This document shows, piece after piece, positions 58,366-64,000 of a stretch of DNA of 64,000 nucleotides. The DNA comes from Solwaraspora sp. WMMD406. Its GTDB lineage: Bacteria; Actinomycetota; Actinomycetes; Mycobacteriales; Micromonosporaceae. Position 1 is the first letter of the stretch, and each line of letters opens with the position of its first letter. Where the stretch lies: assembly GCF_029626025.1 (NCBI RefSeq), contig NZ_JARUBF010000001.1, forward strand, positions 6,418,001-6,482,000, read 5' to 3'. Both the position numbers and the translations under genes were made by a program. A model generated the notes under the pieces. It had not been told where the DNA came from and did not search any database. It saw only the letters and a list, made by a program, of their open reading frames with translations.

Positions 58366-59469
58366 AGCCAACTCCGCGTTCTCGTACTGATCTGCAGCAA
58401 CCGCCCCGGGGCCCTCGGGCCGACAATCGGGCGGTGGCTCGTCGACGCGGCCGCCCCGCAGGCCACGCGGCTCGGCGCCGAACTCGTACCGGTGACCATC
58501 GACCTGCCGTTTTTCGACGAAGAGCAGTCCCCTTCGTCGGGTGTCTACCGCAATGAGCACACCCGCCGGTGGAGCGCGATCGTCGACGCGGCGGACGGGT
58601 TCGTCGCGGTCACCCCCGAGTACAACTACGGGATGCCGGCGACCCTCAAGAACGCGCTGGACTACCTCAACGCCGAATGGGCGTGGAAACCGATCGGCTT
58701 CGTCAGCTACGGCCACACCTCGGCCGGGACCCGTGCCGTCCAGCACGCCAAGCAGGTGGTGACCACGCTGCGGATGGTCCCGCTGGGTGGCACGGTCGCG
58801 ATCCGCATCGGCGATTCCGTCCAGGATGGCCGACTGCGACCGGACCCGACCCGCGACGCCGCCGGCGTCGCGCTGCTCGACGAACTGGCCCGCCTCGCCC
58901 ACGCGCTGCGTCCGATGCGCGAACGCGCGCGAGCCGGGGCCGTGCCCGGCTCGCCGGCCGGACCGCTGCCCGGCTCCTACGCCAGACGGCTGACCCCGGA
59001 TGACGCGCCGGAGGTCACCGTTCTGCAGCGGTGCTGCTGGGTGGACGAGGCCGTGCTCAACGACAGACTGGACATCCCGGCACTGCACGAGACGCTCGAC
59101 GACGTACGCGGATGGCTGGCCGACTGGCACACCACCGGCATCTGGCGGGACGGCCGGCTGCTCGGCATGGTGCGGACCCGCGCCGACGGCACAGACCTGC
59201 ACCTGGGTCGGCTTGCGGTCGTGCCCGACCTGCGCGGCCGAGGCCTCGGCCGATGGCTGCTGCGGACGGCCGCCGAAGCCGCCGGGCCCGACATGCGCCG
59301 TATCGTGCTGGTCACCGGCGCCAGGAGCACCCACAACCTCGCGCTCTACCGCAGCGAGGGATACCAGCTGGCGCCCTTCCCCGGCCCCGACGGGACCATC
59401 AGCCTGGCCAGGGACCTGCCGGCCGGCCCGGCCTGCGCACAGCCCTGCTCGACGCGCTCGCCGCGCTGA
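58357..59469 (+). CDS. Fusion of NADPH-dependent FMN reductase and GNAT acetyltransferase
   Basis: A 370-residue two-domain protein. Residues about 5-180 are a flavodoxin-like NADPH-dependent FMN reductase, with the flavin-binding PEYNYGMPATLKNALDYL (87-104) and an Arg-rich N-terminal loop (SNRPGALG). After a Pro/Gly linker, residues about 210-350 form a GNAT domain: LGRLAVVPDLRGRGLGRWLL (284-303) is the acetyl-CoA loop and HNLALYRSEGYQ is motif B. Such a pairing could reduce and then acetylate, hence detoxify, a quinone or nitro compound. Control by the divergent MarR gene fits that. Whether both domains are active cannot be told from sequence. The last 15 residues are low-complexity. Confidence 0.85.
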   Translation: MSTSQLRVLVLICSNRPGALGPTIGRWLVDAAAPQATRLGAELVPVTIDLPFFDEEQSPSSGVYRNEHTRRWSAIVDAADGFVAVTPEYNYGMPATLKNALDYLNAEWAWKPIGFVSYGHTSAGTRAVQHAKQVVTTLRMVPLGGTVAIRIGDSVQDGRLRPDPTRDAAGVALLDELARLAHALRPMRERARAGAVPGSPAGPLPGSYARRLTPDDAPEVTVLQRCCWVDEAVLNDRLDIPALHETLDDVRGWLADWHTTGIWRDGRLLGMVRTRADGTDLHLGRLAVVPDLRGRGLGRWLLRTAAEAAGPDMRRIVLVTGARSTHNLALYRSEGYQLAPFPGPDGTISLARDLPAGPACAQPCSTRSPR

Positions 59470-59555
59470 ACCCGGTCGCACCGACCCCGCCGACACCGAG
59501 GGCACGGTCATCGCAGCCGGCGCCGTCGACGCGATCCTGCGTGCTCCGGTGGCCG

Positions 59556-59996
59556 TCAGGTGAGCTGTTCGGCCAGCCCGACGATGATGCCCTCAGGGCC
59601 ACGGACGTAGCAGAGCTTGTAGAGCTCCTCGTACTGTGCGAGCTCGCCGACGAGTTCGGCGCCGTGGGCGCGCAGCCGGGCGACGACGTCCTCGACGTCG
59701 TCCACGGCGAACATGACGCGACGAATGCCCAGCGTGTTGGCCGGTGCGTCCTTCGGCTCGGGCCTGATCGCCGTCGGGGTGTGGAACATGGCCAACTCGA
59801 TCTTGCTGTGGCCGTCCGGGGTCCGCAGCATCGCGATCTCCTGTCGAACATCGTCGATCCCGATCACCCGCTCCACCCACCGCCCCTCGACCGGCCCCCG
59901 GCCCTCCAGCTCCATGCCGAGCTCGACGAAAAACGAGATGACGGCGTCGAGATCCTCGACAACGATGAGGACGTTGTCCATCCGCTGGATCGCCAT
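59556..59996 (-). CDS. VOC-family (glyoxalase/bleomycin-resistance-like) protein
   Basis: A 146-residue vicinal-oxygen-chelate protein with two beta-alpha-beta-beta-beta modules: IQRMDNVLIVVEDLDAVISF (N) and IRRVMFAVDDVEDVVARL (C). A Glu/His metal-ligand set is possible (KIELAMF, MFAVDD, GIIVGLAEQL). The class includes glyoxalases, dioxygenases and antibiotic-binding proteins; no substrate can be assigned. ATG 59996 has GGGGA five bases upstream. It is convergent with the reductase fusion and same-strand with the aldo/keto reductase. Confidence 0.85.
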   Translation of the reverse strand: MAIQRMDNVLIVVEDLDAVISFFVELGMELEGRGPVEGRWVERVIGIDDVRQEIAMLRTPDGHSKIELAMFHTPTAIRPEPKDAPANTLGIRRVMFAVDDVEDVVARLRAHGAELVGELAQYEELYKLCYVRGPEGIIVGLAEQLT

Positions 59997-60162
59997 GCAC
60001 GTCCCCTTGAAGTGTGTGGAGCCACGTTGGACTCGGCCCGCAAAGGTTAACGCAACGCCACCCGCACACAGCACGTCGTGGTGGGAAACCTCGGACAGGG
60101 CGGTCATGATCTCCACAGCTGGGCGGGTCGTCCACGCCGTCGGATCCATCCCGGTACGCGGG

Positions 60163-61182
60163 TCAGCGGCGACGTAGCGCCGGGTCCAGCAGAGCGGGCG
60201 GGGTGTCATGCTTCTCGTGCGGAGCGAGGTCGACACCGGGTGCCACGATCCTGTCGATGGCATCGAGCACGTCCGCGGTCAGCACGACGTCGGCGGCGGC
60301 CAACTGCGAACGCAGGTGGTCGACGGTGCGCGGCCCGATGATCGCGCTGGTCACCCCGGGGTGCGCGGTGACAAAGCCGAGCGCGAGTTGGATCATGGTC
60401 AGGCCGGCGTCGTCGGCGACGGTGGCCAGCCGCTCGACCGCGTCGAGTTTGGCCTGGTTGGCGGGGACGGTGAGGTCGTACATCTGGGGCCGGAAGCCGG
60501 ATCGGTTGGTGCTGATCTGCCGGTCGGCGCGGATCGCGCCGGACAGCCAGCCGGAGGCGAGCGGGCTCCAGGCCAGCACACCCATGCCGTACTCCTGGAT
60601 CACCGGTAGGACGTGGGCCTCGATGCCGCGTTGCAGGATCGAGTACGGCGGCTGCTCGGTCACGTACCGGCTGGTCTTGTTGTCCCGCGCGGCCCACTGG
60701 GCCTGCGCGATCCGGTAGGCGGGGAAGGTCGACGAGCCGAAGTAGCGGATCTTGCCGGCCCGCTGCAGGTCGGTCAGCGCCGACAGGGTCTCCTCGTCGC
60801 TGGTGGTGGGATCCCAGCGGTGCATCTGGTAGAGGTCGACATGGTCGACGCCGAGCCGGCGCAGGCTGTCGTCCAGTGCGGTGACCAGCCAGCGGCGGGA
60901 GCTGCCCCGGTGGTTGCGCTCGTCGCCGATCGGCATGGTGGCCTTGGTGGCGAGCACGATGTCGTCGCGGCGACCGGCGATGGCCTTGCCGACCATCTCC
61001 TCCGACTCGGCAGGGCCGTACATGTCGGCGGTGTCGATGAGGTTGATCCCGGCGTCGAGGGCGGCGTCGACGATGGCGGTGGCCTCCTGCTGGCTGGTGC
61101 TGCCGGCGGTGCTGAAGTTCATCGCGCCGAGCACGAGTGTGCTGACCTCGACGCCGGTACGGCCGAGAGTGCGGTACTGCAT
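60163..61182 (-). CDS. Aldo/keto reductase
   Basis: A 339-residue NADPH-dependent oxidoreductase with the TIM-barrel catalytic set: Asp and Tyr in LIDTADMYG (about 49-57), Lys in IVLATKATM (about 82) and His in LYQMHRWDP (about 122). MQYRTLGRTGVEVSTLVLGA is the usual opening. It resembles the YajO/Tas-like group of AKRs. ATG 61182 has AAGGAG eight bases upstream. It is divergent from a TetR gene across two palindromic operators, so it is probably induced by a substrate of the regulator. Confidence 0.92.
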   Translation of the reverse strand: MQYRTLGRTGVEVSTLVLGAMNFSTAGSTSQQEATAIVDAALDAGINLIDTADMYGPAESEEMVGKAIAGRRDDIVLATKATMPIGDERNHRGSSRRWLVTALDDSLRRLGVDHVDLYQMHRWDPTTSDEETLSALTDLQRAGKIRYFGSSTFPAYRIAQAQWAARDNKTSRYVTEQPPYSILQRGIEAHVLPVIQEYGMGVLAWSPLASGWLSGAIRADRQISTNRSGFRPQMYDLTVPANQAKLDAVERLATVADDAGLTMIQLALGFVTAHPGVTSAIIGPRTVDHLRSQLAAADVVLTADVLDAIDRIVAPGVDLAPHEKHDTPPALLDPALRRR

Positions 61183-61233
61183 GAGGGTGTCTCCTTGATC
61201 GGGGTCTACTGGTCTGGCACGCTGGAGCGGTAA

Positions 61234-61277
61234 GCGGAACAGTGTTCCGCCAAGAACGATACGGAACGCTGTTCCGT
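61234..61277. promoter_or_regulatory. Two perfect 17-bp TetR operators between aldo/keto reductase and TetR genes
   Basis: GCGGAACA-G-TGTTCCGC (61234-61250) has 8-bp perfect arms. ACGGAAC-GCT-GTTCCGT (61261-61277) has 7-bp perfect arms. The shared core is CGGAAC...GTTCCG. Centres are 27 bp apart, in a 126-bp divergent control region. Confidence 0.8.
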
Positions 61278-61308
61278 TTGCCAAGTGAGAAGTCTGAGGT
61301 GACCGCGC

Positions 61309-61923
61309 GTGATCGACACCGCCAGCTGCGACGGGCCCGGAGAGCAGCCGGCTCCGCCGCGGAAGCGGGCCGACGCCCGGCGCAACCAGCAGACACTGTT
61401 GGACGCCGCCGCCGCGGCGTTCGTCGCATCCGGCGTCGACGTGCCGGTACGCGACATCGCCGCCCGGGCCGGCGTCGGGGTCGGCACCATCTATCGCCAC
61501 TTCCCCACCCGATCCGACCTGATCCTGGCCGTCTTCCGACACCAGGTCGAGTCCTGTGCAAGCGCCGGACCGGGCCTGCTGGCCAGCAGTGACACCCCGT
61601 ACGCCGCGCTGACCCGATGGATCGACCTGTTCGTGGACTTCCTGGTCACCAAACACGGCCTCGCCGGAGCGCTGCAGTCCGACGACGCCGCCTTCCAGAC
61701 CTTGCACCGCTACTTCACCGACCGGTTGGTCCCCGCCTGCGCCCAGCTGCTCGACGCCGCCGCCACCGCTGGCGAGGTCCGCTCGGACGTCGACGCCTAC
61801 CAACTCCTGCGCGGCGTCGGCAACCTCTGCGTCGGCGACGACAGCGATCCCCGCTACGAGGCGCGGCGCCTGGTCGGCCTGCTCGTCGCCGGACTGCGCG
61901 TCGCCGAGAGCCGGTCCGCCTAG
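61309..61923 (+). CDS. TetR-family regulator of the aldo/keto reductase
   Basis: A 204-residue repressor. After an 18-residue basic/Pro tail, RRNQQTLLDAAAAAFVASGV leads into the helix-turn-helix PVRDIAARAGVGVGTIYRHF (about 44-63), then FPTRSDLI. The C-terminal domain resembles TetR_C (SbtR-like) families but the ligand is unknown. The GTG at 61309 has GAGGTGA about eight bases upstream. It is divergent from the aldo/keto reductase and probably autoregulates through the two palindromes at 61234-61277. Confidence 0.9.
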   Translation: MIDTASCDGPGEQPAPPRKRADARRNQQTLLDAAAAAFVASGVDVPVRDIAARAGVGVGTIYRHFPTRSDLILAVFRHQVESCASAGPGLLASSDTPYAALTRWIDLFVDFLVTKHGLAGALQSDDAAFQTLHRYFTDRLVPACAQLLDAAATAGEVRSDVDAYQLLRGVGNLCVGDDSDPRYEARRLVGLLVAGLRVAESRSA

Positions 61924-62037
61924 GGCCGACGCGCCGTCGTCAGTCAGGATGACGCGCCTGTCCAAGGATCGTCCGGGTTGTGGCCGGACGGTACGCTGGC
62001 CGCCCGTACGGCGGAAGACGCAGGTAGGGAGGCCGGG

Positions 62038-62415
62038 ATGCCGTTGCCCCGCTGGCTGGCCCGGATCAACAGACGGGTCGTCAACCCGAGGGAGATCCGT
62101 CGGGGCGTGCGCCCGGTACTGACGCATGTGGGCAGGTCATCGGGCCGGACGTACCAGACTCCGCTCGACGCCCACCCGCTGCCCGACGGCTACCTTTTCA
62201 CCCCGCTGTACGGGCCACGTACCGACTGGGTGCGCAACGTGCTCGCCGCCGGGCAGGCCCGCCTGACCGTCAACGGCGAAGAAAAGCAGCTGTCCTCCCC
62301 GCGGATGGTGCGCAAGCGCGATGTCTGGCCGCTGCTGCCGCCCGGCACCAAGGCCCCGCCGGGCGTCTCCGACGATTCCGAACTGCTGCGGATGGACGTG
62401 GACCAGGCGTACTGA
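62038..62415 (+). CDS. Deazaflavin(F420)-dependent nitroreductase-family protein
   Basis: A 125-residue split-barrel protein of the DUF385/DDN family, found mainly in F420-using actinobacteria. Recognisable segments: LTHVGRSSGRTYQTPLDAHP (loop near the cofactor) and LYGPRTDWVRNVLAAGQARL. It could reduce nitroaromatics or quinones with F420H2. Length is near the family minimum, so it may lack the N-terminal helix of mycobacterial Ddn. ATG 62038 has GGGAGG five bases upstream. It is convergent with the VWA protein gene and followed by 13-bp tandem repeats. Confidence 0.85.
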   Translation: MPLPRWLARINRRVVNPREIRRGVRPVLTHVGRSSGRTYQTPLDAHPLPDGYLFTPLYGPRTDWVRNVLAAGQARLTVNGEEKQLSSPRMVRKRDVWPLLPPGTKAPPGVSDDSELLRMDVDQAY

Positions 62416-62426
62416 CGCCGGACCGT

Positions 62427-62515
62427 CAGCGCAGACCATCAGCGCAGACCATCAGCGCAGACCATCAGCGCAGAGCATCAGCGCAGACCATCAGCGCAGA
62501 CCATCAGCGCAGACC
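62427..62515. repeat. 13-bp minisatellite, seven copies
   Basis: Seven units of CAGCGCAGACCAT start at 62427, 62440, 62453, 62466 (one base changed: GAGC), 62479, 62492 and 62505; the last unit is cut after 11 bases. On the minus strand the unit reads ATGGTCTGCGCTG and includes the last codons and stop of the VWA-protein gene, so the array looks like expansion of that gene end. Confidence 0.95.
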
Positions 62516-64000
62516 GAAGACAGGTCCGCGTGGGGTGAAGGGCAAGCGCGCACCGTCCGGGACGAGGAAGGCGTGTTCGCAGCGGATCCGCAGCACATCG
62601 CAGTCACCGTCGGTGATGACCAGGATCGGCGCGGTCGAGGGAAAATCCGCCGCGCCCTCCAGCAGGCGAATCCCGGGCTGCAACACCGTGCCGCCGCGTC
62701 CCCGGATCCGGACCCGGCCGGCGATCTGCTCCACCGGCAGATACCCGGCGTCGTACGGGTGGGCGTCGCAGAACACGACGCGCGCGGCCGGCACGTCCCG
62801 GGCGGTGGCGTACGAGGCGATCGCACCGAGCGCCTTGCCGAGCAGTTCGTGGTTCATCGACCCGGAGGTGTCCAGCACCACTCCGAAGGTGCACCGGGAC
62901 ACCGGCTCGTCCGACCAGCGCCAGCCCGGGCGCGGGATGTCCGGTGTGCTGGCCTGCCGGCGCGACGGGCGGGCGTAGGACCGGGCCCGTTGCGGCGACG
63001 GTACGTACTCGTCGAACCAGTGGGCCAGTTTGGCGTCCCACGGCAGTGGCGGGTGCTGCAGCACCCGGATCTCGGCGACCAGCCCGGCCGGCAGGTGTCC
63101 CCGGCCGTCGCGCTGGTGGTAGGCGTACCCGTCGAGCAGCGCGCGCCGGTAGAAGTCGTCCAGGTCGGCCCGGTGGCCGGGACTGCCGGTGTACGGCAGG
63201 GGTTCGCCGAGCACGTCACCGAGCCCGGTGCCGCGCAGGGTGGCCAGTTTGCGCAGCCGGCGCAGGTCGGTGGCGATCTGGTCGTAGACCGCTTCGGCGG
63301 ACAGGCCGGCCAACCGCGGATCGTGCAGCAGGCCGTCCGGCGGATCCCCGACCCCCATCTCGATCAGCCAGCCGTTGACGACGTAGTCGGCGGCCACGTT
63401 CCACAGGTACGGATCGCGTGCGCCGACCCGGTCGCCGTGGCGCAGCGCGGCGTGCAGCATCTCGTGCGCCAACACGAACCGCCATTGCGTGCTCGACAGC
63501 TGCCGCAGCGGATTGAGGTAGATCTCCCCGGCGGACGGGGACACGGCGGCGATCGTGATGTCCCAGCTGTGGGCAAGGTCGACGTCGGCGACCAGGGTGA
63601 ACCGAGCCGCCAGAGCGCCGAGCAGCGGATACGACGACAGAAACCAGCTCATCGCCAGGTGCCAGGGCTGGCGGCGGGCGGCCGGGTCGGTCAACGAGGC
63701 GCGTGCCCCTCCGGCCACGTCGACCGCGGCCACCGCCGCCGCCGACAGACCGACCGCGAACTGGGCCGGCCAGTCCCACCCCGCCGCCGCCGTCGTCCCA
63801 CCCGACGTCGTCCCACCCGACGTTGTGCCGGCCGCCGTCGTCCCACCCGACGGCGGGACCAGGTCGGAGGCGTTGCCGCCGGTGCCGCAGCCGACGTACT
63901 CCGCCGGTACGCCGGCCTGGCGCCATTGCCGCAGCAGCACCTCCTCGTCGGTGCTGGGCAGTTCGGCCGGCAGCGGCAACGGTTCGGTGCCGAGCTTGAC
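62504..64000 (-). CDS. Putative metallopeptidase/VWA-like protein, incomplete at window edge
   Basis: About 498 visible residues; the frame stays open to the right edge, so the N terminus lies outside (a TTG at 63979 is not convincing). The middle contains HEMLHAALRHGDR, an HExxH zinc-peptidase-like motif, after YLNPLRQLSSTQWRFVLA. The C-terminal half is a VWA-like domain with DTSGSM (MIDAS DxSxS) and TDGDCDVL. This is the DUF2201-type layout, usually encoded beside an MoxR AAA ATPase. An SGGTT-type 15-bp repeat forms the linker near the visible N terminus. The stop lies in the last unit of the 13-bp repeat. The MoxR partner, if any, is outside. Confidence 0.82.
   Translation of the reverse strand, partial: VKLGTEPLPLPAELPSTDEEVLLRQWRQAGVPAEYVGCGTGGNASDLVPPSGGTTAAGTTSGGTTSGGTTAAAGWDWPAQFAVGLSAAAVAAVDVAGGARASLTDPAARRQPWHLAMSWFLSSYPLLGALAARFTLVADVDLAHSWDITIAAVSPSAGEIYLNPLRQLSSTQWRFVLAHEMLHAALRHGDRVGARDPYLWNVAADYVVNGWLIEMGVGDPPDGLLHDPRLAGLSAEAVYDQIATDLRRLRKLATLRGTGLGDVLGEPLPYTGSPGHRADLDDFYRRALLDGYAYHQRDGRGHLPAGLVAEIRVLQHPPLPWDAKLAHWFDEYVPSPQRARSYARPSRRQASTPDIPRPGWRWSDEPVSRCTFGVVLDTSGSMNHELLGKALGAIASYATARDVPAARVVFCDAHPYDAGYLPVEQIAGRVRIRGRGGTVLQPGIRLLEGAADFPSTAPILVITDGDCDVLRIRCEHAFLVPDGARLPFTPRGPVFGLR
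63792..63851. repeat. 15-bp tandem repeat in the linker of the VWA protein
   Basis: Four 15-bp units (63792-63806, 63807-63821, a degenerate one, and 63837-63851) code GTTSG/GTTAA on the minus strand. Frame-preserving, so copy number may vary without breaking the gene. Confidence 0.85.

Noticed and set aside
62427-62515. CRISPR-like array
   Set aside because: The repeats are 13 bp in direct contact with no spacers and no cas genes nearby; they are a minisatellite.

Overview
The window is high-G+C actinobacterial DNA, most likely from a member of the Micromonosporaceae (Micromonospora and relatives). The evidence is the strong GC bias, frequent GTG starts, a mal cluster without its own ATPase gene, the gene order pth-ctc/rplY-prs-glmU-tRNA-Gln, the tatD-rsmA-ispE-ABC-F order, and several proteins of unknown function. 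The family is inferred from gene content; no search was possible.

Region 1 (1-7.2 kb) is an accessory block, visibly richer in A+T than the rest. It holds the end of an aminoglycoside-phosphotransferase-like gene, an acyl-CoA desaturase, an MFS transporter, an MGDG-synthase-type glycosyltransferase with a probable leaderless promoter, an operon of histidine kinase, atypical response regulator and family-2 glycosyltransferase, and a 65-residue orphan. It reads as a two-component-controlled membrane-lipid or glycolipid cassette, which is inference.

Region 2 (7.6-16.2 kb) is a maltose/maltodextrin regulon. malE-malF-malG and a GH13 hydrolase run leftward. A LacI-type repressor and a GH13 alpha-glucosidase run rightward. 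CTTGC/GCAAG operators lie in both control regions. No MalK is present, so a shared ATPase must be encoded elsewhere.

Region 3 (16.3-38.5 kb) is mostly housekeeping: a YihY/BrkB-like membrane protein with an extra C-terminal domain, a 2H phosphoesterase, trpS, galE-galK, cysD-cysN with cysQ, pth, rplY/ctc, prs, glmU, tRNA-Gln(UUG), a second desaturase with a TetR regulator and a CCGTAG/CTACGG half-site array, two DUF4383 paralogues, an ABC-F protein, ispE, rsmA and tatD.

Region 4 (38.7-49.6 kb) has two unknown proteins, a PMT-family protein mannosyltransferase, a membrane PAS protein with no output domain, a class A beta-lactamase-like protein without a signal peptide, a tiny ORF, and a fused alpha-beta glycyl-tRNA synthetase.

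Region 5 (50-56.6 kb) is a 1944-residue secreted mosaic protein (ThuA, PQQ-type sugar dehydrogenase, PKD, CBM6, DUF1349, Ig-like and FIMAH modules) followed by a small membrane-anchored exported protein.

Region 6 (56.8-64 kb) is rich in regulators: a sulfotransferase ending at a perfect 58-bp palindrome, a MarR gene divergent from an FMN-reductase/GNAT fusion, a VOC protein, an aldo/keto reductase divergent from a TetR gene across two perfect operators, a deazaflavin-type nitroreductase-family protein, a 13-bp minisatellite and a metallopeptidase/VWA protein that runs off the end.

No CRISPR array, insertion sequence, transposase, integrase or rRNA gene was seen. Stretches above about 300 bp without a gene are 7165-7660, 27288-27612, 43027-43339 and 49606-50034; what each holds is listed among the features.
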